NCBI RefSeq assembly: GCF_003287955.1
Contig: NZ_QMKP01000013.1
Location: 1-64,000, forward strand
Reading direction: 5' to 3'
Length of the DNA stretch: 64,000 nt
Source: Arthrobacter sp. AQ5-06
Lineage (GTDB): Bacteria > Actinomycetota > Actinomycetes > Actinomycetales > Micrococcaceae
The notes beneath the pieces were generated by a model. The model made no database searches, was not told the origin of the DNA, and saw only the letters and a program-made list of their open reading frames with translations. Made by a program: the position numbers and the translations under genes. Positions 46,398 through 56,311 of this stretch are shown piece after piece. Position 1 is the first letter of the stretch, and the number at the start of each line of letters is the position of its first letter.

Positions 46398-47263
46398 CGG
46401 GTGCGCCTGCGCCCGAACTCCCGGTGCGCCGCGCCGCCGTCGAACCCGCCGGTACGCTCGCCCTCACGGTGGGTGTGCGGGGCAAACGCTGCATCGCCAC
46501 AAGCCAGTACCACCAGGGCGCGCTGCGCATCCTTCGGCCGCACTACCTCGATGACACCAGCCAGGTCTGCTACGTGGTGGTCAATCCCGGGGGCGGGTAC
46601 GTCGGCGGGGACGAGTATGAAATCGACATCGCTGTGGAAACAGAGGCCCGGCTCCTGCTGACCACACAGTCAGCGACGAAGGTCTACCGCACTCCCGGGA
46701 CCCGTGCCGAACAGCGGACGCACATTCGGCTCGGCCCCAACGCGAGCCTGGAATCTGTGCCAGACCCGCTGATCGCCTACCGCGGGGCGACCTACCGGCA
46801 GGCCACAGTCGTTGAGATGCACGGCAGCGCCTCGCTGGTGATGGCCGAGATCGTCACCCCGGGCTGGTCCCCAAACGGCGCCCTGTTCGGCTACGACGAA
46901 ATCCGCCTGCGGAACGAGATCTCGGTGGACGGGCGCCTGGTGGTGCTCGACAACCTGCTGATCCGCCCAGTGACCGGAGCGGCGCCGATCAACGGCATGG
47001 CCTTCCTCGAGGACTACACCCACATGGGTTCCCTCCTCGTCATGGATGCCCGCGTGGACGCCGCACTGCTGAACGAGCTGCACGAGCAGCTGCTGCCGCT
47101 CGCCGAAGGCTGCAACCTGGGCATGTCACTGCTCGACGGCGGCCTGGTGATCCGTGCCTTGTCCCACGCGACCGAGCCGCTGGACGCCGTCATCCGCGCC
47201 GGCATCGATTTTCTGCGGTTTCGCTGGTACGGCCAGCCCCGTCTCAACCTTCGAAAGTACTAA
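46394..47263 (+). CDS. ureD: urease accessory protein UreD
   Basis: A 289-residue scaffold (UreD/UreH) that bridges UreF-UreG to apourease. [34 protein letters not shown] and [14 protein letters not shown] are the family signatures. The GTG start is coupled to ureG. Its stop is directly followed by the nickel permease ATG. Having ureD last rather than first is the usual actinobacterial order. Confidence 0.95.
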   Translation: MTGAPAPELPVRRAAVEPAGTLALTVGVRGKRCIATSQYHQGALRILRPHYLDDTSQVCYVVVNPGGGYVGGDEYEIDIAVETEARLLLTTQSATKVYRTPGTRAEQRTHIRLGPNASLESVPDPLIAYRGATYRQATVVEMHGSASLVMAEIVTPGWSPNGALFGYDEIRLRNEISVDGRLVVLDNLLIRPVTGAAPINGMAFLEDYTHMGSLLVMDARVDAALLNELHEQLLPLAEGCNLGMSLLDGGLVIRALSHATEPLDAVIRAGIDFLRFRWYGQPRLNLRKY

Positions 47264-48325
47264 ATGAAAGCCCTCTTGAACCACCACGAGCGGGAAGCCC
47301 TCCCGACAGCCCGCCGGTTGGCGGTTACGTTCGCGGCTGTCGCCGCCCTTCACGTGGTCATGCTCGCGCTGCTGGCCGTTTCGCTGCGCACAAACCACAA
47401 CCCTGTGGTGCTCGGCTTGCTCATTACCGCCTACCTGGCCGGCGTGAAGCACAGCTACGACTGGGATCACATTGCGGCGATCGATAACTCCACCCGCCGC
47501 TTCGCGGCCCAGGGCCGCAGCCCCGTCAGCGTAGGCTTCGCCTTCAGCATGGGCCACAGCATGGTGGTCGTGCTTGCCGGGGTACTCGTGGTCAGTGGTG
47601 CCGGCATCATTCAGGACGCACTCAATGACGGATCGCCAGCGAACATGGTTTTGAGCGTCGCCGGGGCATCCGTCTCGGGCTTGTTCCTGCTGACGATCGG
47701 TGTGTACAACGCCGCCGCGTTCCGACGTACCGCCCTGTTGTACCGCCGGGTCAAGGACGGTGCGACCGTCACCCGCGAGGCGCTGGCACCGACCGGGCTC
47801 GTGGCCCGCCTGCTCGACAAACCGCTCTCCCGCGTCAATCGTCCACGCGACATCTTTGTCCTGGGGTTCCTCTTCGGTCTGGGCTTCGACACAGCCTCGA
47901 CCATCGCGTTCCTGCTCCTCACGGGGACGGCGGCCCCCGCCAGCATCTCCCCGGCCGTGCTGATGGCCCTACCCTTCGGCTTCATGGCGGCTATGACTCT
48001 GTGCGATACGGTGAACGCCGTCGCGATGATGAAGATGTACGGGAGCGCCGTTGTGGACCCCCGGCGCCGCATCGGTTTCAACATGGTCATCACAGGTGTC
48101 TCAGCAGCCTCTGCCCTGTTCATCTCGGTCATCACCATCGCAGGGGTACTGCACGTAATGCTCGGACTTACCGACCCGGTAACCACCTTCCTTGCCGAAC
48201 TCGACCTCGGCCACGCCGGGCTGGTCCTCGTGGCGCTGCTGCTGTTCATCTGGGCCGCGCATACCTGGGTGCGCCGCGCGGGCGAAGCCGCTGCAGCCAC
48301 AACACGCGGAAACCCGCCCGGGTAG
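47264..48325 (+). CDS. HoxN/NixA-family nickel permease
   Basis: A 353-residue membrane carrier of the NiCoT family with about eight helices. The metal signature KHSYDWDHIAAIDN (His63, Asp66, Asp68, His69) is in helix 2 and GFAFSMGHSMVV is the second signature. It starts right after the ureD stop, so it is cotranscribed and supplies nickel to urease. No nickel riboswitch is seen. Confidence 0.93.
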   Translation: MKALLNHHEREALPTARRLAVTFAAVAALHVVMLALLAVSLRTNHNPVVLGLLITAYLAGVKHSYDWDHIAAIDNSTRRFAAQGRSPVSVGFAFSMGHSMVVVLAGVLVVSGAGIIQDALNDGSPANMVLSVAGASVSGLFLLTIGVYNAAAFRRTALLYRRVKDGATVTREALAPTGLVARLLDKPLSRVNRPRDIFVLGFLFGLGFDTASTIAFLLLTGTAAPASISPAVLMALPFGFMAAMTLCDTVNAVAMMKMYGSAVVDPRRRIGFNMVITGVSAASALFISVITIAGVLHVMLGLTDPVTTFLAELDLGHAGLVLVALLLFIWAAHTWVRRAGEAAAATTRGNPPG

Positions 48326-48339
48326 GGCTCGACGGCGCG

Positions 48340-48762
48340 CTACTCGGCCGACGGCCGCTGCCGTTGCCGTTTCGTCGCCGACCTCTGCTCCTTGGCGGCG
48401 AGGCGCCGGCGGTTCGAACCCCTGGTGGGTTTGGTCGCCCGGCGGCGGGGGCCTGCGGGTGCCAGGCCCTCAGCCACAAGATCGGAGAGTTTGGCCAGGG
48501 CGGTCTCGCGGTTGCGCAGCTGGGAGCGCTGCTCGGAGGCGGCCACGGTGATCACCCCGGCGACGAGGCGTGGTCCGAGACGCGTCAGCAGCATCTGCCG
48601 TTGGTCTTCCGTAAGTACGGCGGAGCCGGCCACGTTCCACGAGAGTTCGGCGCGGCTGTCCGTCGTGTTGACGTGCTGACCGCCGGGCCCTGACGAACGC
48701 GAGAACCGCCAGCCGAGTTCCGACGCGGGAATCGTAAGCGCAGGCGACACCTCCAGATCCAT
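48340..48762 (-). CDS. arfB: peptidyl-tRNA hydrolase ArfB (class I release-factor domain)
   Basis: A 140-residue ribosome-rescue factor that frees stalled ribosomes lacking a stop codon. The catalytic GGQ (27-29) lies in RSSGPGGQHVNTTDSRAEL, and the basic C-terminal tail (RRRATKPTRGSNRRRLAAK) is the ribosome-tunnel anchor. ATG 48762 is chosen since the longer frame has no release-factor similarity. It is convergent with the nickel permease gene. Confidence 0.93.
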   Translation of the reverse strand: MDLEVSPALTIPASELGWRFSRSSGPGGQHVNTTDSRAELSWNVAGSAVLTEDQRQMLLTRLGPRLVAGVITVAASEQRSQLRNRETALAKLSDLVAEGLAPAGPRRRATKPTRGSNRRRLAAKEQRSATKRQRQRPSAE

Positions 48763-48929
48763 GCAACCAGCGTTGCACACTATGGGCGGGATCAGCGCCT
48801 CCAGCCCGCCGCAGCAGAGGGAGGTACTGGCAGACCCCTGATAAGCAGAGCCCTCGCTAGGAACGGCATGACCGCGTTGTATTGAACGTGAACCCCGTCC
48901 CGCCCCATCACATCCCGAACGGAGCCAAT

Positions 48930-50155
48930 GTGACCGCCGTTGAAACCCCGATTCCCGCACGCGAGCAGGCGGTGGGCCGTCCCCTGGCGATCGTGCTTGG
49001 CCTGCTGACCATCTTCGGTCCGATCTCCATGGACCTCTACCTGCCGGTCCTTCCAGCCCTCACCGCCGATCTTCAAAGCACGACTCGGTCGCCCAGTTGA
49101 CCATCACCGCCTGTCTGCTGGGCCTCGCCATAGGCCAAGTAGTGGCAGGGCCACTCTCGGACCGCCTTGGGCGGCGGACGCCGCTGCTGATCGGAGTCAT
49201 CGCCTACACGCTCACATCGGCCCTCTGTGCGGTGAGCCCAACCGTCGAGACTCTCATCGTCGCCAGGTTCGTCCAGGGCCTGGCCGGAGCTGTCGGCATC
49301 GTCATCGCGCAAGCTGCCGGGCGGGATGTCTACTCGGGCGCCAAGCTGCTTCGCTACTACGGCCGCCTCACGGTTCTTGGGGGACTGGCCGCCATCATAG
49401 GCCCGGTCATCGGCGGGCAACTCGCAACCGTCACCGACTGGCGCGGAGTTTTCCTGTTCCTAGCAGCCGTCGGCGTCGCGGTCCTGCTGGCGTCGTTCAT
49501 GGTGTTCGAGGAGACCCTGCCCGCAGACCGGCGGGTGAGCGGAGGCCTGTCCCACACCCTCCAGGATTTCCGCCGGCTGCTCGCTGACCGGGTGTTCGTC
49601 GGAGCTGTGCTGATCACCGGCTTCACGTACTCGGCGATATTCGCCTATTTGAGCGGGGCAACATACATACTCCAGGGCTTGTATGGGCTCTCCCCGCAGG
49701 GGTACTCGTTAGCATTCGGCCTGAATTCACTGGGCTTCATGGTCTTCGGTTTCGTCGCTGGCCGATTCTCTGAACGGTGGTCCGAACGGGGAACGCTCAC
49801 CCTGGGCCACATCATGACGGCGTCCGGCGCCTTGGGGCTGCTGGCGACGGCGCTCCTGCACCTGCCGCTGATGGCCATTGTCCTGTCCCTGTTCACCATG
49901 GTCAGCGGGGTGGCCGTCACCAGCCCGCCGGCCACCTCGCTTGCACTCAAGGGCTATCCCGACATCGCCGGCACAGCCTCCTCGCTCCTGGGGCTGGCCC
50001 GGTACGCCTTCGGAGGCCTCGCTGCACCCCTGGTGGGAATCGGCGGTGCCAACGACGCCGTCCCCTTCGGGATCGTTGCGGCCGTTTCCGCGGCGGCGGC
50101 CGTCCTTTGTCTCGGCTTGGTCAGTAAGCAGCGCAAGGCTCCCGGGCCGAAGTAA
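48930..50155 (+). pseudogene. Bcr/CflA-type MFS drug exporter split by a frameshift
   Basis: The N-terminal piece (GTG 48930 after GGAGCC) ends in PISMDLYLPVLPALTADLQS. The rest continues in another frame from about 49083 as LTITACLLGLAIGQVVAGPL, then SDRLGRRTPLL. Inserting one G near 49082 restores ACG GAC TCG GTC, the expected family sequence, and a single frame of about 409 codons. So it is a one-base deletion, either real or a sequence error. All other MFS features appear intact through 50155. A start at TTG 49097 would lose helix 1. Confidence 0.8.
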
Positions 50156-50169
50156 TCCGACGTACCGCG

Positions 50170-50874
50170 TCACCCCGCGCGCTCCACCGCCGCCAGGATC
50201 GCCTGGCCCAACTCCACAGGTTTGGTGAACTGGGGCCAATGCCCGGTGGGGAGGTCCACGTACTCGATGTCGCGGATGCGGGCCAGCTCGGCGACGAAGG
50301 GGTGGCCGGCGTCGATCCATTCAGTAAGGAGCGATGACGGGAATTCGCACGCGATCACCGTGGCGGGGACCTCGTACCGGCGGACGTCGTGCAGGTGCTG
50401 CCGGCCGTAAGCCACGCCCTTGGGCTGTGGAATGGCGCGTGCCCGAAAGGAAACGCGCAGCTCGTCGGTGAGGTCCACCAGATCGGCGTCCTCGAAGCCT
50501 TCCCACGGCGGCAGCGGAACATCGTCGCCATCGGCCGGCAGTTCATCATTGATGGCGCCACCCTCGCCGAGGGGTCCGCTGTCCACGTAGATGTTCCGCG
50601 CCACCCGGTCAGGCCGCGCGTCCGCCACCCCGTGGATGATCGCGCCCCCGCCCGAATGCCCCACCAGCACCACTTTTCCATCGAGGCCATCTACAAAATT
50701 CACGACGGCGCCAATATGGTCCTGCAGGCTGATGCCGGCCCGCGGTGCGCCCACAGACTCGAGGCCGGGCAGCGTCACCGGGTGGGGCGTGTGCCCCGCC
50801 GCCACCAGCGCCGGCGTCACCTTCTCCCACGACGACGCGTCCAACCAGAAACCGGGTACCAGGATGATGTCCAT
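50170..50874 (-). CDS. alpha/beta hydrolase
   Basis: A 234-residue soluble esterase-like protein with the nucleophile elbow GHSGGG (Ser74), a late His in LPTGHWPQFTKP, and the oxyanion strand ILVPGFWLDASSW. It resembles the small EstC/salicylate-esterase-like hydrolases. The substrate is unknown. It lies 12 bases after the ABC ATPase gene on the same strand and converges on the disrupted exporter, so it may be cotranscribed with the ABC genes. Confidence 0.9.
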   Translation of the reverse strand: MDIILVPGFWLDASSWEKVTPALVAAGHTPHPVTLPGLESVGAPRAGISLQDHIGAVVNFVDGLDGKVVLVGHSGGGAIIHGVADARPDRVARNIYVDSGPLGEGGAINDELPADGDDVPLPPWEGFEDADLVDLTDELRVSFRARAIPQPKGVAYGRQHLHDVRRYEVPATVIACEFPSSLLTEWIDAGHPFVAELARIRDIEYVDLPTGHWPQFTKPVELGQAILAAVERAG

Positions 50875-50886
50875 GCAGGAACCCTA

Positions 50887-51651
50887 CTACGCGCCGGCTG
50901 CTCTAAGTATGGCGCCGGGTAAGACCGGGGCGGTCAGGCCGCCGTCGCGCATCACAGCCACGGCGTCGGTCAGCGGGACGAATTCCGTGTCGTGCGTGAC
51001 CATCACCGTGGCCACCTGAAACTCGTCCGTCACCCGGCGCAGCAGCCCGACGATCAACGCGCTGCGCGCGTGGTCCAGCGCCGCCGTCGGCTCGTCCACC
51101 AGCAGCACTTTCGGGTTGCCCATCAGGGCCCGGGCAATGTTCACCCGCTGCCGCTGCCCGCCCGAGAGCTGGTGCGGACGCTTGTCCGCGGACGCGGCCA
51201 AGCCCACCAGATCCAGGAGTCCCGCGGCCCGCGAACGCGCGGCCTTCAGGGGCTTGCCACGCAGGTGGTGGCCGATCATCAACTGCTCTACGGCGGTCAG
51301 GGACGCCAGGAGGTTGGGCTGCTGGAAGATGATGCCCACCTTCTCCCGGCGCAACGCGGTCAGCTCCCTGTCCTTCAGCCCCGCGGTGTTGATCCCGTCA
51401 ATCACCACGTCCCCGCTGCTGGGCGGGACCAGGGTGGCGGCGACTGCCAACAGGCTGGATTTGCCCGAGCCCGACGGGCCCACCAGCGAGACCATCCGGC
51501 CGGCTGCGACCTGAAGGCTGACGCTGTCCAGGGCCTTGATGGTTCCGCCTCCGTCCGGGTATTCGAGGGTGACGTTGGTGAGGGTCAGCGGGTGCGTGAG
51601 GGCGGAGCCGGCGGTTGATGTGGCGAGGAGTGCAGCAGTAGTAACAGACAT
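50887..51651 (-). CDS. ABC transporter ATP-binding protein (MacB/LolD type)
   Basis: A 254-residue ATPase with GPSGSGKSS, QQPNLLASLTAVEQL, LSGGQRQRVNIARAL, VLLVDEPTAAL and a VTHD switch His. It pairs with the FtsX-like permease gene 33 bases upstream. Such pairs export peptides or lipids or sense antimicrobial peptides. A kinase/regulator pair lies divergently, which is typical of peptide-resistance modules. AAGGACC sits upstream of its start. Confidence 0.94.
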   Translation of the reverse strand: MSVTTAALLATSTAGSALTHPLTLTNVTLEYPDGGGTIKALDSVSLQVAAGRMVSLVGPSGSGKSSLLAVAATLVPPSSGDVVIDGINTAGLKDRELTALRREKVGIIFQQPNLLASLTAVEQLMIGHHLRGKPLKAARSRAAGLLDLVGLAASADKRPHQLSGGQRQRVNIARALMGNPKVLLVDEPTAALDHARSALIVGLLRRVTDEFQVATVMVTHDTEFVPLTDAVAVMRDGGLTAPVLPGAILRAAGA

Positions 51652-51684
51652 GGGAAGGACCTTTCGGAAGGGTGAAGAAGGAGT

Positions 51685-52800
51685 TCAGTTGCCGCCGAGG
51701 GCAATCAGGGGATCGACGGTGGTCACCCGTCGGACTGCCAGCGCGGCGCCCGCCAGGCCCAAGGCCACGATTCCAAGCACGGGCAGCAGTGTGGTGGCCG
51801 GCGTGACAAGGAAAGGCGCGGCCTGGGCCGCGGCGAACCCGCCCACAATTCCGGTTGCCCCGCCCAGGCCTGCACCGGCCAAGAGCACAATGGCGGCCTG
51901 GGTCATGGCATCGCGCAGCACGTAGCCGCCGGACGCTCCCATGGCCTTGAGGACGGCGATATCCCGGGTCCGCTGTACGGTCCAGACCGTCAGGAATGCC
52001 ACGATCACCAGCGCCGAAATCCCGTAGAGGAACGCCTGCATCAGCATCAGCGACCCGTTTTCGCTCTTGAAGGAACCCAGCGCCTGGAACGAACCTGTAC
52101 GGCTGGTGCTGACCGTGCGTGCCATCGCATCGGCCGATGCCTCGTCCACCACGGCCCCGTCCTGGTAGGTGACCGCGACGACGGTCGCCACCGGCATGCT
52201 CCCCGGCGCGCTGCCGGCAGCCGGCGCCAGGTGCGCCACCTCGGTCCAGGTCGGCAGCGCCGTCCACACCACGCCGGTGTGGGAATACCACTGGTCATCC
52301 ACGACGGCGGTGACGGTCAATTCAGTGCCACCTACCCTGGCTTTGTCTCCGAAGGCGAGCGAAAGGTCTGCCGCGACGGTGGAGCCGATCACCACCGACC
52401 CCGCCCGGACCGGCGACGGCGCGAGCAGTCCGTCGGCGGCCACGCCGAACACCGCCACGTTGGTGGTGCCGCCGTCGCCGCCCTGCAGCCGGGACTGGCT
52501 GATGCCCAGGGCCTCGGCGCTGGCCACCCCCGGGACGTGCTTCCAGCTGTCCACCTGCGCCGCCGTCACTTCGCTTTCGGTGAAGGACGCCGTGGGCTGG
52601 TTGGTGCCGGGTGCGCCAAAAACGATGCTGTCCACCGGCTGGTCAGCGCCGAGCTTCCCGATGGCTGACGTGGACTGGTCGCCCAGCCCGGCGGTGAGCC
52701 CGGAGAGCAGCACCAGGAGCAGCGTTACCAGGGCCACCACGCCACCCATCAGGGCGAATCGGCCCTTGGCGAACCGGATATCGCGAATAGCGAGAAACAC
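51685..52800 (-). CDS. FtsX-family ABC transporter permease
   Basis: A 371-residue protein with an N-terminal helix (about 15-37), a large extracytoplasmic MacB-type domain (about 40-240) and three C-terminal helices (about 250-365) ending in RRVTTVDPLIALGGN. A short arrangement of four helices is typical for MacB/LolE permeases. It is first in its operon and divergent from the sensor kinase gene, with 165 bases between them for both promoters. Confidence 0.92.
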   Translation of the reverse strand: MFLAIRDIRFAKGRFALMGGVVALVTLLLVLLSGLTAGLGDQSTSAIGKLGADQPVDSIVFGAPGTNQPTASFTESEVTAAQVDSWKHVPGVASAEALGISQSRLQGGDGGTTNVAVFGVAADGLLAPSPVRAGSVVIGSTVAADLSLAFGDKARVGGTELTVTAVVDDQWYSHTGVVWTALPTWTEVAHLAPAAGSAPGSMPVATVVAVTYQDGAVVDEASADAMARTVSTSRTGSFQALGSFKSENGSLMLMQAFLYGISALVIVAFLTVWTVQRTRDIAVLKAMGASGGYVLRDAMTQAAIVLLAGAGLGGATGIVGGFAAAQAAPFLVTPATTLLPVLGIVALGLAGAALAVRRVTTVDPLIALGGN

Positions 52801-52965
52801 GTTGTACTTCCTTCAGTGGGGGTGGAATTCCTTCTGAATCCACTCTCCGGCGCAGCGGCACGGCCCACATCGGGGACTTGGTTGAGCCGGGCGGGACAAA
52901 GGGCTGACGGGGCCGTCAACCTTTTGGTTGATCCGCACGCCCCCGCCGGCGCATAAGCTGATGAA

Positions 52966-54340
52966 ATGCCTGTCGCGGACCCACAGACCACCCCGTCGGG
53001 GGCTGCCATCCTCCGGTTCCTGCGGGTGACGCTTCACGTCGGGTTTGCCGTGCTGCTGCTGGTCGCCATCCTGCGGCTCCACTTGGCGGACGGTGGCCTG
53101 GACGGCGCCACCGGAGCGGCCGGCGCCGCATTGCCAGCAGGCACAGCGGCCGGCCAGCGTCTCGCCTGGTCCGCAATCGCCCTTGCCCTGGCTGCGGCCT
53201 ATCTCGCCGGCACCGTCCTGGAGAAGCGCTTCGCCGCCGGCCGCTCCAGCTTCAACCCGCACCCCTACGCCGCCCCGTGGCTGGGCCTTGTGACGGCGCT
53301 GTGGGGGGTCCTGCTTGCTGGCAGCGCCGAGTTCTCCTGGGTCGCCTTTCCCCTCTTCTTCCTTCACCTGCATGTTCTGCCGCGGCGGATTGCATTGCTC
53401 ACCATCGCAGATGACAGCCGCCGTCGTGGCCTCGCAGTGGGTGGCCAGCGGCCTGCCGTCGCCCACCCTGCCCATGTTCCTGGGGCCGATGCTGGGTGCC
53501 GGGTTCGCCGTGGTCACCGGCCTGGCTTATCGGGGGCTCTACCAAGAGAGTGAGGCGCAGCGGCTGGCCGCGGCGGAACTCCGGCGGACCCGGGCCGAAC
53601 TTGCCAGAACCCAGCACGAGGCCGGCGTCGCAGCTGAACGTGAGCGCCTCGCCCGCGAAATCCACGACACGCTCGCACAGGGCCTGTCCAGCATCGTCCT
53701 GGTTGCGCGGGCGGCAGAGAAGTCCCTGGCCGGCGGCGATCTTGCCGCCGCCGCCGAGCGGTTTGCGCTGGTGCGGCAGACGGCGTCGGAAAACCTCGCG
53801 GAGGCCCGCAGCTTTGTCCGCGGGCTCACCTCACCCCAGCTCCAGGAGTCGTCGCTCCCGGAAAGCCTGCAGCGGCTCTGTGGCGAGACCGAAACCCTGG
53901 CCGCTGCGCGCGGTGACGGACTCCGCTGCCGTTTTGAGCTGGTGGGCGACCCTGCGGAGCTGCCGCCGCAGTACAGCGTCACCCTGCTCCGGGCCGCCCA
54001 GGCCAGCCTGGCCAACGTCAGGCTCCACGCCAAGGCAAGCACCGCCGTCGTCACCCTCGCGTTCCTCGGAGACGAGGTCTCCCTGGACGTGTACGACGAC
54101 GGCACGGGCTTTGTGCCGGAAGTAACGGCTCCCGGGGTGGCCGGCCGGGCGGACGGCAGCGGGTTCGGGCTGCGCTCGCTGGCTGCCCGGGTCGCTGAGC
54201 TGAACGGCTCCCTGGACGTGGAGACGGCACCCGGCGAGGGGACCGTCGTCGCCCTCCGGCTGCCGCTGTCTGGCGGGGCGCTGCCCGGTCCGGAACTGCC
54301 CGGGCAGCCGCCCGCCGGCCCGGCGGGGGAGCGGGTCTGA
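52966..54340 (+). pseudogene. NarL/LiaS-type sensor histidine kinase with an internal frameshift
   Basis: The first frame (52966-53409) encodes three or four membrane helices ending in FFLHLHVLPRRIALLTIA. The second frame (from about 53411 to 54340) continues with TAAVVASQWVASG, the dimerisation helix ERLAREIHDTLAQGLSSIV with the phospho-acceptor His, and an HATPase domain with LANVRLHAKAS and GFGLRSLAARV. Removing one base near 53410 fuses them into a normal kinase of about 457 residues. An ATG at 53411 could still make a shortened kinase. The stop overlaps the response regulator ATG by one base. Confidence 0.8.
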
Positions 54341-54993
54341 TGGGGGAGCTCCGTATTCTCCTGGTGGATGACCACCCCGTGGTCCGCGCGGGCCTGCGCG
54401 CCATGCTCACCGAATTCGAGGACTTCAGCGTGGCTGCCGAGGCCGCGGACGGGGACGCGGCGCTGCGCGAACTCGCGCGGCTTCGGACCCTGGGGGAGCG
54501 CGTGGACGTGGTGCTGATGGATCTGCAGATGGGCGCTGGCATGGATGGTGTTACCGCCACCGCCGCGATCCGGCAGCTGGACGCCCCGCCGCCGGTCCTG
54601 ATCCTGACCACCTACGACACCGAGGCGGACATCCTGGCCGCCGTGGAGGCAGGCGCCAGCGGCTACATGCTCAAGGACGCCCCGCCGGAACAGATCCGCC
54701 AGGCGGTACTGTCGGCGGCGGCCGGCCAGACGGCGCTGGCGCCCAAGGTCGCGGCACTGCTGATGTCGCGGATCAGCAGCCCCGAAACCGCCCTCACAAC
54801 CCGCGAGGTCCAGCTGCTTGAACTGCTGGCCACCGGCCTGACCAACCGCGCCATCGCCCGGCGGCTCTTCATTTCCGAAGCCACCGTCAAAACCCACCTG
54901 GTGCACATCTACGGCAAGCTCGGAGTGGACAACCGGACCTCCGCCATCGCCCTGGCCACGCAACGACGGATCATCCGCACGCCGGGCCAGTAA
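54340..54993 (+). CDS. NarL/LuxR-family response regulator
   Basis: A 217-residue two-domain regulator. The receiver (1-120) has the acidic pocket LLVDDHP and the phospho-Asp in VVLMDLQMG, plus the conserved Lys in MLKDAP. The LuxR helix-turn-helix (about 148-212) reads LTTREVQLLELLATGLTNRA with KTHLVHIYGKLGV. It is coupled to the kinase gene by a one-base overlap, and the pair probably controls the divergent ABC exporter (inference). Confidence 0.94.
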   Translation: MGELRILLVDDHPVVRAGLRAMLTEFEDFSVAAEAADGDAALRELARLRTLGERVDVVLMDLQMGAGMDGVTATAAIRQLDAPPPVLILTTYDTEADILAAVEAGASGYMLKDAPPEQIRQAVLSAAAGQTALAPKVAALLMSRISSPETALTTREVQLLELLATGLTNRAIARRLFISEATVKTHLVHIYGKLGVDNRTSAIALATQRRIIRTPGQ

Positions 54994-55155
54994 CCTCCCC
55001 CGAGTTTTTGGGCAGATAATCGGGGTTTCCGTGGCCTTAAGCCGGAATATGTGGACAAAACTCCAAGGGAGGGGCTGTTCCGGTTGCGGCGAAAATGTCG
55101 GGCAGCGGTGCAATACTGAGATTTGCATCACTCGGCGGTCAGGGGGACTTCGGAA

Positions 55156-56307
55156 ATGGTCCTGGATACAGCTACGCTGCGGGTCGCCTTCGGCGTAATG
55201 GCTTTGGTCCTTGGGCTGCTGTTCTATTTTTCCTCGTACCGCACCACGCGCTCGCCGTACAGCGGCTGGTGGTGCCTCGCGCTGGTGTTCTTCCTTTCCG
55301 GATCCGCCGCCTTCCTGCTCAACGGAACCCCGCACCAGTGGTGGGCCAACACTCTGGGCAACGGCCTGCTGGTCCACGGCGGCGTAGCCGTCTGGGCTGG
55401 TGCCTGCTCGCTCCGGGACCTGCGGCCGCGGCGCTGGCCGTTCACCGGGCTGCCGGTGGTCACCCTGGTGGCCTCCGCCGTCGATCATCCCGGAACCAAC
55501 ACCTGGGCCGGCGGTGCGGTCTTCCTCGCCGCGATGTGTCTGTCGATCGGGTTCGCGTCCCGGGAACTCTGGCGGCTGGAACCGGGATATTCGCGCGTGC
55601 GGGTCCCGATGGCTGCCGCGGCGGCCGCGATGTCCGTGTTCTATTTCGGCCGGCTGGTGTACTTCCTCCTGGAGGGCCCGGACGGACCCACGTTCGTCAC
55701 GTTCTTCGGGTCCGCAGTGACCACGTTGGTGACCATGGTGCTGCTGGTGGTGGTGTCCTTCAGCATGGCTGCCTTGAGCACCGAACAGCAGACCCGGGCC
55801 CTGCGCATGGTGGCCACCCTGGACGATCTCACGGGCCTGCTCAACCGCAAAGCTTTCCTGGACCTGGCGTCGGAGCTGTTGAACGACAGGGCGCTCGCCC
55901 AGGGAACGGGCGCCCTCATCCTCGCTGACCTGGACCACTTCAAGGAAGTCAATGACACCCACGGCCATGCCGCCGGTGACCTCGCGCTGCAGGCCTTCGC
56001 CGGCGCCTGCCGGGACACCGTCCGGACCACGGATCTGGTGGGCAGGTACGGCGGGGAAGAGTTCGTCCTCCTCATCCCGGGCGCCACCGCCGGGTTGGCG
56101 GAGGAAATCGCGGAGGAGATCAGCCGGCACCTCGCCCAGGTCCCCACTTCCGGCGGACTGCAGATGCCCACCGTCAGTTACGGCGTGGCACTGTACGACG
56201 CCGGGACCTCCGACCTGGAGGACCTCTTCGCCTCTGCTGACCGGGCCCTTTATGCGGCCAAGTCATTGGGCCGGAACCGCACCGTCCTCAGCGACCCGCA
56301 GGGCTAG
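55156..56307 (+). CDS. membrane diguanylate cyclase (GGDEF)
   Basis: A 383-residue protein. Six or seven helices (about 5-210) form an N-terminal membrane sensor, followed by a GGDEF domain (about 225-380) beginning TLDDLTGLLNRKAF, with the metal Asp in LADLDHFKEVND and an active-site GGEEF in RYGGEEFVLL. It should make cyclic di-GMP from GTP. The inhibitory RxxD site is not evident. ATG 55156 follows CGGAA; an 11-residue longer start at 55123 is possible. Confidence 0.92.
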   Translation: MVLDTATLRVAFGVMALVLGLLFYFSSYRTTRSPYSGWWCLALVFFLSGSAAFLLNGTPHQWWANTLGNGLLVHGGVAVWAGACSLRDLRPRRWPFTGLPVVTLVASAVDHPGTNTWAGGAVFLAAMCLSIGFASRELWRLEPGYSRVRVPMAAAAAAMSVFYFGRLVYFLLEGPDGPTFVTFFGSAVTTLVTMVLLVVVSFSMAALSTEQQTRALRMVATLDDLTGLLNRKAFLDLASELLNDRALAQGTGALILADLDHFKEVNDTHGHAAGDLALQAFAGACRDTVRTTDLVGRYGGEEFVLLIPGATAGLAEEIAEEISRHLAQVPTSGGLQMPTVSYGVALYDAGTSDLEDLFASADRALYAAKSLGRNRTVLSDPQG

Positions 56308-56311
56308 CCCG

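Noticed and set aside
48882..49100. A separate 72-residue gene before the exporter
   Set aside because: It is the first helix of the Bcr/CflA exporter, cut by the frameshift near 49082, not an independent small gene.
53539..56130. 863-codon open frame on the minus strand
   Set aside because: It lies antisense to the kinase, response regulator and diguanylate cyclase, all with clear domains. Its translation is low-complexity and Arg/Gly/Pro-rich, an artefact of high GC at third positions.
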